Assembly: GCA_965230215.1 (NCBI GenBank)
Contig: CBDDKN010000004.1
Span: 1 to 64,000 of the forward strand
Reading direction: 5' to 3'
Length of the DNA stretch: 64,000 nt
Source: RFSX01 sp965230215
GTDB taxonomy: Bacteria; Bacteroidota; Bacteroidia; Chitinophagales; Saprospiraceae
In this document: one piece after another, positions 1 through 8,054 of the stretch
How the letters are laid out: the number at the start of each line of letters is the position of its first letter
Numbering within the stretch: the stretch's first letter is position 1
The notes under the pieces: generated by a model
Seen by the model: only the letters and a program-made list of their open reading frames with translations
Databases searched by the model: none
Told to the model about the DNA's origin: nothing
Program-made: the position numbers and the translations under genes

Positions 1-127
1 TCATGCAGCCCTGACAACAGAAGTGCTTGTCATCCGTTGAGATGCTTTTGTCTGGACAAGTGTCTCCACAGTGATAGCAATTGAGCTGTTCCTGTGTGTC
101 TGATGTATCTGTTTTTGTAATTAACAC
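1..127 (-). CDS. Copper-translocating P-type ATPase, CcoI/FixI type (N-terminus only)
   Basis: Only the first ~42 codons are present; the gene continues past the left edge. The minus-strand reading gives a Cys-rich start with CYHCGDTC and, after a short spacer, FCCQGC. This is the pattern of the N-terminal metal-binding domain found in CcoI/FixI-type P1B ATPases, which deliver copper for cbb3 cytochrome oxidase assembly. The start is uncertain: I chose a GTG at 125-127 because no ATG is in frame nearby. A perfect Crp/Fnr box lies ~35 bases upstream, which fits the oxygen control known for cbb3 assembly genes. The ATPase core (DKTGT, CPC) is not visible, so the family call rests on the N-terminal motif alone. 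Confidence 0.7.
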   Translation of the reverse strand, partial: MLITKTDTSDTQEQLNCYHCGDTCPDKSISTDDKHFCCQGCM

Positions 128-161
128 TATGCGAAAGTGCGCATATTCTGAACTTATGCAT

Positions 162-175
162 TTGATCGGAATCAA
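162..175. promoter_or_regulatory. Crp/Fnr-type operator (perfect TTGAT-N4-ATCAA)
   Basis: The sequence TTGATCGGAATCAA is an exact match to the Fnr consensus palindrome. It sits between the divergent copper ATPase start (~127, minus) and the DUF2892 gene (245, plus), closer to the ATPase. Related boxes occur at 2160, 12910, 12932 and 36085. Confidence 0.65.
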
Positions 176-244
176 TGGAAGCTATGATTTGCATCATTAT
201 GGCTGGAAAAGCAGATTGTTTATTTTGTGATAAAATATTTCAAA

Positions 245-463
245 ATGAAGAAGAACGTAGGTATTACAGATAGAATCATCCGTTTTGTATTTATGGATCT
301 TGTCCTGGGCATGTGTCTGTGGGGTATGAACGTTCCTAACTGGCTGGCTAATTTTTCTTTCATTTTAAGCATATACATAGTCTTCACCATACTGTTTGGC
401 TACAGTCCTTTATATCATGCGTTTAACTTTTCTACACGAGAAGAAAAACTGAGCGAAGAGTAA
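245..463 (+). CDS. DUF2892 family small inner-membrane protein
   Basis: A 72-residue protein if started at the ATG at 245. An in-frame ATG at 227 would add six residues, but the MKKNVG start matches the usual DUF2892 N-terminus (a conserved N-x-G near the start followed by an R-rich turn). Two hydrophobic segments follow, roughly residues 14-32 and 37-55, with a short charged C-terminus. DUF2892 proteins are small membrane proteins, often found next to rhodanese or metal/redox genes; their biochemical role is unknown. It is divergent from the copper ATPase and shares the intergenic region that carries the Fnr-type box. Confidence 0.7.
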   Translation: MKKNVGITDRIIRFVFMDLVLGMCLWGMNVPNWLANFSFILSIYIVFTILFGYSPLYHAFNFSTREEKLSEE

Positions 464-510
464 ATACAATTAAGTTTTATTTAGCCCAACTTATTCAAAG
501 TAATATCTAA

Positions 511-1524
511 TCAGTTCATCTGCGTACTGGGGACGCCTGTAACAGTTGTGTATTTGAAACTTTTCTTTTTGTCTGGATGTACAATTCCAAAAGCACTTTG
601 ACACATCAGTGTGGCTTCATGAAAACCGCAAAGAATCAATTTCAGTTTACCTGGATAGGTATTGACATCACCTACAGCGAATATGCCAGGTATGTTGGTA
701 GCATAATCAAATGTATCTACCACGATGGCATTTTTATCGATTTCCAATCCCCAATTGGCTATCGGTCCAAGTTTGGGTACCAAACCAAATAGCGGGACAA
801 AGTGATCGACAGCGTATGGATACTCTTCATTGCTATTGGTTTTAATATTGACTTCTTTTAATCTGCCGTTACCATTTAGACCTACCACTTGCGCTTCAGT
901 GATCATCTTAACACGACCTTCCTTGCTGAGTTTGTGAATCTTTTCAACGGAGTCAAGTGCGCCGCGGAAGGTACTTCTTCTGTGTACGAGTGTAAGTTCA
1001 CTGGCGATATCTGCAAGGAGAATACTCCAGTCCAATGCGGAGTCACCACCACCTGCTATGAGTACTTTCTTATCCCGATATAATTCCGGGTCTCTGATTA
1101 TGTATTCAACGCCTTTGTCTTCAAAATCGGTGATATTTCCAATAGGAGGTTTTCTGGGTTCAAAACTTCCGAGTCCACCTGCTATACATACTACAGGTGC
1201 CTTATGGTCTGTTCCTCGATTGGTTGTGACGATAAACTGACCGTCATCTGTCTTCTTAATATCTACAGCTTGTTCCCCCAAAGTAAATTGTGGGTTGAAT
1301 GGTTTAATCTGCTCCATAAGATTGTCAACCAGATCACCGGCCAGTATTGAAGGAAAGCCAGGAATATCGTAGATAGGCTTCTTGGGATATATCTCAGCCA
1401 ACTGGCCTCCAGGTCTGTCCAGTGTATCTATAAGGTGACACTTCATATTCAGTAAACCAGCTTCAAAAACAGTAAAAAGACCAACAGGTCCGGCGCCGAT
1501 AATTATAATATCTGTATTGATCAT
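511..1524 (-). CDS. Ferredoxin--NADP reductase, thioredoxin-reductase-like (type 2)
   Basis: A 337-residue flavoprotein that would transfer electrons between NADPH and ferredoxin or flavodoxin in the cytoplasm. The FAD-binding GAGPVG motif is at residues 10-15 and the NADPH-binding GGGDSALD motif at 158-165. A C-terminal AVGD segment contacts FAD. The thioredoxin reductase CxxC active site is absent between the two Rossmann folds, which separates this YumC-like family from true thioredoxin reductases. Length is typical. It is transcribed alone, with the 1612-2112 gene upstream on the same strand. A perfect 16-bp palindrome lies ~80 bases upstream of the start codon. Confidence 0.88.
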   Translation of the reverse strand: MINTDIIIIGAGPVGLFTVFEAGLLNMKCHLIDTLDRPGGQLAEIYPKKPIYDIPGFPSILAGDLVDNLMEQIKPFNPQFTLGEQAVDIKKTDDGQFIVTTNRGTDHKAPVVCIAGGLGSFEPRKPPIGNITDFEDKGVEYIIRDPELYRDKKVLIAGGGDSALDWSILLADIASELTLVHRRSTFRGALDSVEKIHKLSKEGRVKMITEAQVVGLNGNGRLKEVNIKTNSNEEYPYAVDHFVPLFGLVPKLGPIANWGLEIDKNAIVVDTFDYATNIPGIFAVGDVNTYPGKLKLILCGFHEATLMCQSAFGIVHPDKKKSFKYTTVTGVPSTQMN

Positions 1525-1603
1525 AAGACGAATTATATCTTTTGAAGTGTAAAAAAATTAAGAATTGCGATAATCAGGAAGAACAGTGGTCAATACCAAG
1601 AAT

Positions 1604-1619
1604 GATACTGATCAGTATC
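1604..1619. repeat. Perfect 16-bp palindrome GATACTGATCAGTATC
   Basis: A perfect inverted repeat with no spacer that overlaps the stop codon of the 1612-2112 gene and lies ~80 bases upstream of the reductase start. It could be an operator. No T-run follows, so it is not a typical terminator. Confidence 0.4.
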
Positions 1620-2112
1620 TGATGCAACTTTCAAGGAATTTGTGGAGCATAATCATTTCGTCACGGCCCAGTTTCTGGCCTTGATAGGATACTCTGTACA
1701 GAGAGAGAAAGATCAAGAGGAGTAATGGAACAAGCCAAAGTATGTGAGCTGGTTTACCAAGTGAAATGTATGATAATCCGAAGATGACAACGAATAGCAT
1801 GGCAAAAGCAATTGAGGAGTAGAAGAAGACGAACATTGTCCATACAGTTGGTCTGGGCCCATATAAACCTCTAATAAGGCATCCATCTTTATCTTCATCG
1901 ATGGAAAGACTTAGTTGTGGAGACCAATAGTGTTGTTTTTCAGTTGGGATATATATTGTGACATGATCATGTACTATTCTGGCTCGACAAGGAGCATCTT
2001 CTCTATCCGCACCCTCACGGATTTTGTGAACCAGTTCATCTAATGTGAATGGTGAGTCCAGTTGAAACCTGGGTCTAACTTCTATATCCCAAAAATTCTC
2101 CTTTGCTTCCAC
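1612..2112 (-). CDS. Hypothetical membrane protein with two TM segments
   Basis: A 166-residue protein I do not recognise. The N-terminal ~85 residues are soluble and charged. Two strongly hydrophobic segments follow at about residues 93-115 and 120-140, then a short basic/acidic tail ending in SCIRY. There is no signal peptide. The layout resembles small uncharacterised Bacteroidota membrane proteins with a cytosolic domain on a helical hairpin. It lies upstream of the ferredoxin-NADP reductase on the same strand, 87 bases away, so co-transcription is possible. No function is proposed. Confidence 0.65.
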   Translation of the reverse strand: MEAKENFWDIEVRPRFQLDSPFTLDELVHKIREGADREDAPCRARIVHDHVTIYIPTEKQHYWSPQLSLSIDEDKDGCLIRGLYGPRPTVWTMFVFFYSSIAFAMLFVVIFGLSYISLGKPAHILWLVPLLLLIFLSLYRVSYQGQKLGRDEMIMLHKFLESCIRY

Positions 2113-2159
2113 GTCTAGATATAATGAAAGTAAATTAAAAATAATTTGTTAATGAGGGT

Positions 2160-2173
2160 ATGATCAAGATCAG
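2160..2173. promoter_or_regulatory. Crp/Fnr-type operator upstream of the persulfide dioxygenase
   Basis: ATGATCAAGATCAG keeps the TGAT-N4-ATCA core of a Crp/Fnr site. It is centred ~135 bases upstream of the start at 2302 and ~55 bases upstream of the divergent start at 2112, so it could act on either gene. Confidence 0.45.
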
Positions 2174-2301
2174 AGAATGGGGGAATGTAACTTGTGTCAC
2201 GTATGGACTATGTAATTCGATTTAATATTGAAGTGTCAACATTGGAAAAAGAGTAAAATTTTTAATCAGACTATTTTTTCCACAACAAAAATTCTAACAC
2301 T

Positions 2302-3717
2302 ATGAAAGTTGAACAAATATACACAGGGTGCTTAGCGCACGCAGCATATTACATTGAAAGCAAGGGAGAAGCTGCCATCTTTGATCCATTAAGAGAAGTA
2401 GGTCCTTATATCGAAAGGGCCATGAAAGACAATGCCAAAGTAAAGTATGTTTTTGAAACACACTTTCATGCAGATTTTGTAAGTGGACATTTGGATTTAA
2501 AAAATAAAACAGGTGCTGACATCGTGTTTGGTCCAACAGCCAAGCCAGGATATGAAGCGGTTGTAGCTGAAGACAATCAAGAATTTAAAGTTGGTGACTA
2601 TACTGTAAAAGTCATTCATACGCCAGGGCACACCATGGAAAGTACATGTTACCTTTTGATCGATGAGAAAGGTGAGGAGCACGGTATTGTAACAGGTGAT
2701 ACATTATTTATTGGTGATGTCGGCAGGCCAGATTTGGCCCAGCATGTGATTTCTGAGTTAACGGAAGAGAAGCTAGCAGGGCACTTATTTGATTCACTGC
2801 GCAATAAAATTATGCCATTGGCTGATAATTTAATTGTGTATCCTAACCACGGTGCTGGTTCTGCTTGTGGCAAGATGATGAGTAAAGAAACCACAGATAC
2901 ACTTGGCAATCAGAAGAAAGTGAATTATGCTTTGCGAGCAGATATGACGAAAGAGGAGTTTATTGAAGAGTTGCTAACAGGTCTTACCACACCTCCGGGA
3001 TATTTTCCACAGAATGTATTGATGAATATTAAGGGATATGAGAGCCTAGACAATATCATGGAACGTGGTAACAAGCCCTTGGATCCTGTGGCTTTTGAAG
3101 TTGTTGCTGAAGAAACAGGTGCATTGGTTCTGGATACCAGAGATCCTGAGGATTTTGCTAGAGGCTTCATTCCAAACAGTATCAATATTGGTCTTGAAGG
3201 CAATTTTGCACAGTGGGTTGGAGAGATGATACCTTCAGTCAAGCAAGAAATACTATTGGTTACATATCCAGGTAAGGAAGAAGAGGCCATAACCAGATTG
3301 TCAAGAGTAGGTTATGATAATACCATGGGCTGTCTTGAAGGTGGATTTGAAGCCTGGCAGAAATCGGGTAAAGATGTAGAAACAGTCAATAGATTAACTC
3401 CAGCTGAATTTGAAGCGAAGGCTGCAGATGGTGTCATGGTAATCGATGTAAGAAAGAAAAGTGAATTTGATTCCGAGCATGTTATTGGTGCAGTCAATGT
3501 GCCTTTGAATGAGATCAACCAGCACCTAAGTACATTCCCTAAGGACAAAGCGTTTGTCCTTCATTGTAAAGGTGGTTATCGCAGTATGATTGCAGCTGCC
3601 ATTCTAAAACAGAGAGGCTGGGAAAATTTCTCAGATGTGATCGGTGGTTTTGAAAGCATAGCTGAGGATACAAAAGTTGAAAGATCTGAATACAGGTGTC
3701 CTACTACACTCTTATAA
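2302..3717 (+). CDS. Persulfide dioxygenase-sulfurtransferase fusion (ETHE1-like MBL + two rhodanese domains)
   Basis: A 471-residue cytoplasmic enzyme that would oxidise glutathione or other thiol persulfides to sulfite and move sulfane sulfur, as in CstB/Blh-type proteins. The N-terminal metallo-beta-lactamase fold (about 1-230) has HFHAD at 54-58, TPGHT, and GDTLFIGDVGRPD, matching the His/His/Asp iron site of ETHE1. Two rhodanese domains follow (about 260-360 and 370-465). The second has an intact active-site loop, CKGGYR, with Cys422. The first has TYPGKE near residue 320 where the catalytic Cys should be, so it is probably structural. It is a single-gene unit with a Crp/Fnr box upstream and a strong terminator after it. 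Likely role: sulfide detoxification. Confidence 0.9.
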   Translation: MKVEQIYTGCLAHAAYYIESKGEAAIFDPLREVGPYIERAMKDNAKVKYVFETHFHADFVSGHLDLKNKTGADIVFGPTAKPGYEAVVAEDNQEFKVGDYTVKVIHTPGHTMESTCYLLIDEKGEEHGIVTGDTLFIGDVGRPDLAQHVISELTEEKLAGHLFDSLRNKIMPLADNLIVYPNHGAGSACGKMMSKETTDTLGNQKKVNYALRADMTKEEFIEELLTGLTTPPGYFPQNVLMNIKGYESLDNIMERGNKPLDPVAFEVVAEETGALVLDTRDPEDFARGFIPNSINIGLEGNFAQWVGEMIPSVKQEILLVTYPGKEEEAITRLSRVGYDNTMGCLEGGFEAWQKSGKDVETVNRLTPAEFEAKAADGVMVIDVRKKSEFDSEHVIGAVNVPLNEINQHLSTFPKDKAFVLHCKGGYRSMIAAAILKQRGWENFSDVIGGFESIAEDTKVERSEYRCPTTLL

Positions 3718-3741
3718 TGTTTTGTTTAGAGTGATAATACG

Positions 3742-3775
3742 AGCACCCTTCGATAAAGTATCGAGGGGTGCTTTT
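3742..3775 (+). terminator. Intrinsic terminator after the persulfide dioxygenase
   Basis: A long GC-rich hairpin (AGCACCC...GGGTGCT arms extended by TCGATA/TATCGA, 3-base loop) followed by TTTT. It ends 25-60 bases after the stop at 3717. Confidence 0.85.
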
Positions 3776-3818
3776 AGTTTATAGCGCCAGTATTCTTATC
3801 TTTCTCAGGAAAATTACA

Positions 3819-4247
3819 ATGCATATGGTAAGGCTACTGGCATTTTCTTTAATAGTTCTTGTGTTCTCTTGCTCACCCAAGGACACCGTAGAACCGGATA
3901 ATGAAGCCAATAAGCAAGACGGAGAAGAACAAGTTTTCAGCGAGAGTACAATACACCATTCAGTATTTCTCAAAGTTAAAGCAGGCGCAAACTTGGACAG
4001 TTTTGTGTCGATTGTCAGTCAAATGGAAGAGATTCCGGGCGTGCAAAATTTTGAGGTAGGCCGATTTAAAGAGCTGGGAGATGAAAGGGCTTTAAATGTT
4101 TATAGCTGGTATATGTACATGTCTTTTGTTGACAGTCTTAATTATGAAGCATATCAGAATCACCCATTACACCTTGAGTTAAAGAATAAGACCAGGCATA
4201 TGATGTCAGGTCCACCAGCTAGTTATGATTATATTCGGGTATACTAA
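3819..4247 (+). CDS. Dabb-domain (stress-responsive alpha/beta barrel) lipoprotein
   Basis: I place the start at the ATG at 3819, because upstream codons run into the terminator hairpin. The product (142 residues) has a short lipoprotein signal ending in FSC, an acidic linker, and then a ~95-residue domain beginning with HHSVFLKVK. This matches the Dabb ferredoxin-like fold (central PGV-x-x-F, later HPLH). Dabb proteins form dimeric barrels; Bacteroidota often carry exported versions of unknown function. The Nramp-like gene follows after 12 bases, suggesting one transcript. Confidence 0.72.
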   Translation: MHMVRLLAFSLIVLVFSCSPKDTVEPDNEANKQDGEEQVFSESTIHHSVFLKVKAGANLDSFVSIVSQMEEIPGVQNFEVGRFKELGDERALNVYSWYMYMSFVDSLNYEAYQNHPLHLELKNKTRHMMSGPPASYDYIRVY

Positions 4248-4259
4248 TTCTGAGAATGT

Positions 4260-5531
4260 ATGTTCCGAAATTTTTCATTAAAAGCTATGGGGCCAGGATT
4301 GCTATTTGCAAGTTCTGCAATCGGTACATCACATTTGGTATTGTCTACGAGGGCAGGGGCACATCATGGGATGATTTACTTCTGGATTATCATGGTAGCC
4401 TTATTGTTAAAATATCCTTTCTACGAGTTTGGTCCAAGGTATGCCAGTTCAACTGGTTTTAGTTTACTGAAATCTTACAGAGATCAGGGCAAGTGGGCGG
4501 TATATTTGTTTCTTGTAGTCATATTCATCAACATGTTTACCGTTGTTGCAGCAGTAGGAGCTGTATGCGCTGGTTTGATGGCTACTGTTTTTGGCATAAA
4601 GTTTATCAGTGTTCCTCTATTGTCTGGTTTGGTAATCGGCATTACAGCAGTGCTTTTGCTCAGCAGGGGATATTCTGGATTAGAAACATTCATAAAGATA
4701 TTATCGGTTGTTCTTGTGCTTACGGTTTTCATAGCCTTCTGTTCGGTAATCATTAAAGGCCCTGTGCCGGTATCGTCCGATTTCAAACCGGATGCTTTAC
4801 TGGAGGGTGGGGGATTGGCCTTGCTTATCAGTTTGTTAGGTTGGATGCCTGCCGGCATAGAGGCTTCGACTATGAACAGTATCTGGACAGTCGAAAAGAT
4901 GAATGTGTCCAACTACAAGCCGAAACTGGGGGAGAGTCTTTTTGATTTCAGACTCGGATATCTGATGACAGCATTATTGGCCATTATGTTTATGACAATA
5001 GGCGCATATACGGTTTACGGTAGTGGGATAAAACTGGAGGGGAATGCAACGGCTTTTACTGGAAAGTTGTTAAATCTGTTTGCTTCAAGTTTGGGTGAAT
5101 GGAGTTATTATATCATAGGTATAGCCGCATTCGGAACCATATATGGTACATTGATTGCGGTTTTGGATGCTTTCCCGAGGTGTTTTGTAAGAGGCTTAAG
5201 AGTTTTAAAATATGAGCATGTTGAGAAAAATGAAGAGCAAAAAGGCTTTTTAAAAACGTCGTACCGTTATACGGTAGTTGCTGTTTCAATTGGTGGGTTT
5301 GCATTGTTTTATTTTTCGTCTGCCAGCATGATTCAGATGTTGGAATATGTGACCATACTCTCCTTTCTCTTGAGTCCGGTTATTGCTGTACTTAATTTAA
5401 AAGCCATACAATCAGAGTCGTTAGAAAGCTCACAAAAGCCTGGATTGGTACTGAGAGTTCTGGCTTATACCGGATTGGTGGCTCTTGTTGTGTTTGCAGC
5501 TTACTATATTATTAATTTATTCTGGATGTGA
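4260..5531 (+). CDS. Nramp-family divalent metal transporter, atypical clade
   Basis: A 423-residue integral membrane protein with about 11 hydrophobic helices and the Nramp fold. The start (FxxKAMGPGLLFA) and the AGA segment of TM1 match Nramp proteins. The metal-site motifs are non-standard. The DPGN of TM1 reads AIGT (residues 20-23), so the Asp and Asn ligands are missing, while TM6 has WMPAG (Met196) in place of MPHN. A clade with this TM1 is common in Bacteroidota and annotated only as Nramp-like, so the substrate is uncertain. The protein acts in the inner membrane. It follows the Dabb lipoprotein gene closely. Confidence 0.8.
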   Translation: MFRNFSLKAMGPGLLFASSAIGTSHLVLSTRAGAHHGMIYFWIIMVALLLKYPFYEFGPRYASSTGFSLLKSYRDQGKWAVYLFLVVIFINMFTVVAAVGAVCAGLMATVFGIKFISVPLLSGLVIGITAVLLLSRGYSGLETFIKILSVVLVLTVFIAFCSVIIKGPVPVSSDFKPDALLEGGGLALLISLLGWMPAGIEASTMNSIWTVEKMNVSNYKPKLGESLFDFRLGYLMTALLAIMFMTIGAYTVYGSGIKLEGNATAFTGKLLNLFASSLGEWSYYIIGIAAFGTIYGTLIAVLDAFPRCFVRGLRVLKYEHVEKNEEQKGFLKTSYRYTVVAVSIGGFALFYFSSASMIQMLEYVTILSFLLSPVIAVLNLKAIQSESLESSQKPGLVLRVLAYTGLVALVVFAAYYIINLFWM

Positions 5532-5631
5532 TGATGTCAGAATATGGGTAACCATTGTTACAAAGCTGTGGTCACAAAATTCAGACCTTTGCCATGAATT
5601 TACTTTTCTAGAATCTACATATAAATTGGAT

Positions 5632-5880
5632 ATGGATAGGAACTTGATGGCTATTGACAGGACGGTATTGGCAAATCAGAGGACATTATTGGCTTATGTA
5701 CGAACGAGCTTTTATTTCATCGGTTTGGGTTTGACCATTATTGGGATAGAATCATTTGAAGACTTAAAATTTCTGGCGGTTCCTTCATTTGTTATCAGCT
5801 TTGTGGTTTTGATCTTTGGTTTGTATTCATATTTTCAGCAGAAAAAAAGAATCCAGAGTATAACGAACAGATCAGAATGA
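5632..5880 (+). CDS. DUF202 family small membrane protein
   Basis: The open frame extends to 5485, but that part overlaps the Nramp gene and has no protein-like character. The ATG at 5632 gives an 82-residue protein with the DUF202 signature: an N-terminal LA-x-(E/Q)-RT-x-LA-x-x-R-T segment (here VLANQRTLLAYVRTS) followed by two transmembrane helices (about 27-47 and 52-70) and a basic tail. In eukaryotes the fold occurs in the VTC polyphosphate complex; bacterial single-domain members are uncharacterised. The acetolactate-decarboxylase-like gene starts 22 bases later. Confidence 0.75.
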   Translation: MDRNLMAIDRTVLANQRTLLAYVRTSFYFIGLGLTIIGIESFEDLKFLAVPSFVISFVVLIFGLYSYFQQKKRIQSITNRSE

Positions 5881-5902
5881 ATTTGCTAAATCAGAAAATA
5901 AA

Positions 5903-6640
5903 ATGGCGTACAAAAAACTTATAACTTTCCTTATATCCCTGACACTTATTTCAAGCTGTGGTTTGAACACAGTAAGTACAGATGATGAAATGGTGGCCTA
6001 CGCAGGTGCCTTAAAGAATATCATGCACAAGGGTGACTTGAGCTCCAATGTCGTATTGAGTGAGCTCAGAGAATTGGAAGACCTATATGCACTAGGAGCA
6101 ATGACCAACTTGAAAGGTGAGATACAAATATTTGATGGTGTGGCCTATAATTCGATTGTGGTAGGAGACAGCCTTGTCATTGAATCCAATTTTGAGAAGG
6201 AAGCCACTTTGTTGGTTTACGCTCATGTAAAATCCTGGAAGTCTGTAAGAATCCCAGATGATATAGGCTCACGTAAGCAATTAGAGGACTTTATTTATCA
6301 AAAGGCAAAGGAAGATCATATTAAAGTAAAATCTCCGTTTCCATTTCTACTTGAAGGTGAATTCAAATCCCTCAACTGGCATGTCATCAATTGGCCTGAT
6401 GGAGATACAGAGCATTCTCATGAGAAACATGTCAAATCCGGACTGTATGGTCAGTTGAATGATGTAAGTGCTTTGATGCTGGGTTTTTATTCCAAAAAGC
6501 ACAAGGGTATCTTTACCCATCATACTGCTGATACACATATGCATTTTAAGTTGGGTGACAATACAATTGCCGGACATGTTGATGATCTAGAGCTTAATGG
6601 TGGTGCGATGCTCAAGCTTCCTGTAAAAGAGCCACAATAA
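5903..6640 (+). CDS. Exported lipoprotein homologue of acetolactate decarboxylase
   Basis: A 245-residue protein with a lipoprotein signal (hydrophobic stretch ending LISSCG, Cys19). The rest matches acetolactate decarboxylase: an N-terminal LYALGAMTNLKGEIQIFDG-type segment and a C-terminal metal site with His212, His214 and His225. The 2- and 11-residue spacing equals that of the zinc ligands in the Brevibacillus enzyme. The classical enzyme is cytoplasmic and makes acetoin from acetolactate. A lipid-anchored version cannot easily reach cytosolic acetolactate, so either the substrate or the role may differ. It is tightly followed by a DUF3365 haem lipoprotein (10 bases), suggesting one transcript. 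Confidence 0.82.
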   Translation: MAYKKLITFLISLTLISSCGLNTVSTDDEMVAYAGALKNIMHKGDLSSNVVLSELRELEDLYALGAMTNLKGEIQIFDGVAYNSIVVGDSLVIESNFEKEATLLVYAHVKSWKSVRIPDDIGSRKQLEDFIYQKAKEDHIKVKSPFPFLLEGEFKSLNWHVINWPDGDTEHSHEKHVKSGLYGQLNDVSALMLGFYSKKHKGIFTHHTADTHMHFKLGDNTIAGHVDDLELNGGAMLKLPVKEPQ

Positions 6641-6650
6641 AAATTCTTGT

Positions 6651-7235
6651 ATGAAATACTTCTTTTTATCAGCATCATTAATCTTTATATTTTCAAATTG
6701 CTTTGATGGTTCTGCCACAAAAAAGACAGAAGCCGTCAGCGTTCAAACAGATTATCTAGAGGAGGGGCGCAAAATAGCTATGATGACCTTTGCCACCTTG
6801 AGCGAAAACCTACAGACAGCCATGGAGAGAGGGGGTGTTCCGGAAGCGGTTGCATATTGTAATCTGGCAGCATCACCCTTGGTTGATAGCCTTGAACAGG
6901 TGTATCAGGTAGAAATAAAAAGAACGTCAATGAGAGTTCGCAATCCGCAAAACAGACCTACAATTGAGGAAAGTAAGCAACTGCGATCCTTTCAGGAGCA
7001 GGCCGATGCGGGTAAAGAACTGAAGGCTCTAATGAGACAATCTGGCAAGGATGTGATCTTTCATGCACCAATATTTGTAATGCCTCTTTGTCAGAAATGT
7101 CACGGCAAGATAGGTGAAGAATTAAAGAAGGAAGATTACGAAGTGATTCATCGATTGTACCCAGAGGATGAAGCCGTAGACTATTATACTGGTGACTTAA
7201 GAGGGATGTGGAGTATTAGCTTTAAGGGAAAATAA
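6651..7235 (+). CDS. DUF3365 (Tll0287-like) haem-binding lipoprotein
   Basis: A 194-residue exported protein: lipoprotein signal ending SNC, then the DUF3365 fold. A single c-type haem motif, CQKCH, lies at residues 147-151, and a helix with EAVAYCNLAA matches the conserved first part of the family. Family members are periplasmic one-haem proteins, some acting as redox sensor domains with PAS-like architecture. This copy has no extra signalling domain, so a periplasmic electron carrier or redox sensor is most likely. It closes the lipoprotein run; the tRNA-linked repeat array begins two bases after its stop codon. Confidence 0.8.
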   Translation: MKYFFLSASLIFIFSNCFDGSATKKTEAVSVQTDYLEEGRKIAMMTFATLSENLQTAMERGGVPEAVAYCNLAASPLVDSLEQVYQVEIKRTSMRVRNPQNRPTIEESKQLRSFQEQADAGKELKALMRQSGKDVIFHAPIFVMPLCQKCHGKIGEELKKEDYEVIHRLYPEDEAVDYYTGDLRGMWSISFKGK

Positions 7236-7236
7236 A

Positions 7237-8054
7237 GTGGAGCCTCCTGACGCTCAGTCAGGAGTTAGAGGATATTCGCTGGTGCTCAATCAGCACAGGT
7301 TCCTGATGTTCGCTGACGCTCACCCGGGACAGGCCCCTCCTTCGCAAAAGCTCATTGAGGGCACAGTTCTCCTCCCCATTAACTAAATAATAGATGAGTC
7401 GGAATAATAACGAAGTGTGCTGGAGAGATAAAAGAGTGGAGCCTAGGGGAGTTCCCGATATTCGCTGGTGCTCACTCGGGATAAACCTCTCCTCCCCATT
7501 GACAAATAAATAAATGAGTTAGAGTAATAACAAATTGTGTTGAAAAGATAAAAGAGTGGAGCCTAGGGGAGTTCCCGAAATTCGCTTACGCTCACTCGGG
7601 ATAAACTTCTCCTCCCCAGCAATTGAATAATACCAGAGCAGGAGTAAATAAGAATATACCTTAAAAATTAAGAAGAGTGGAGCCTAGGGGAGTTCCCGAT
7701 ATTCGCTGGCGCTTACTCGGGATAAACTTCTCCTCCCCATTAACTAAATAATAGATGTGTCGGAATAATAACGAAGTGTGTTGGAAAGATAAAAGAGTGG
7801 AGCCTAGGGGAGTTCCCGAAATTCGCTTACGCTCACTCGGGATAAACTTCTCCTCCCCAGCAATTGAATAATACCAGAGCAGGAGTAAATAAGAATATAC
7901 CTTAAAAATTAAGAAGAGTGGAGCCTAGGGGAGTTCCCGATATTCGCTGGTGCTCACTCGGGATAAACTTCTCCTCCCCATTAACTAAATAATAGATGTG
8001 TCGGAATAATAACGAAGTGTGTTGGAAAGATAAAAGAGTGGAGCCTAGGGGAGT
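7237..8054. repeat. tRNA-linked tandem repeat array (~120 bp units, 241 bp superperiod) on the 3' side of tRNA-Ala
   Basis: Units begin at 7436, 7556, 7677, 7797 and 7918, and the true tRNA end begins at 8038. Spacing alternates 120 and 121. A degenerate unit starts at 7237. Each unit opens with the 17 bases that form the 3' end of the tRNA-Ala gene in plus orientation (GTGGAGCCTAGGGGAGT), then diverges into a hairpin-forming stretch (TTCCCGA...TCGGGA and GGGGAG...CTCCTCCCC arms). Two spacer types alternate, giving a near-identical 241-bp duplication (7556-7796 and 7797-8037). This matches the architecture of tRNA-linked repeats such as those after E. coli tyrT. No credible gene lies inside; open frames here are repeat artefacts. 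Confidence 0.85.

Noticed and set aside
7237..8054. CRISPR-like or IS-like array
   Set aside because: Units are ~120 bp with variable hairpins and tRNA-end sequence; there are no short uniform repeats with unique spacers, no cas genes and no transposase.
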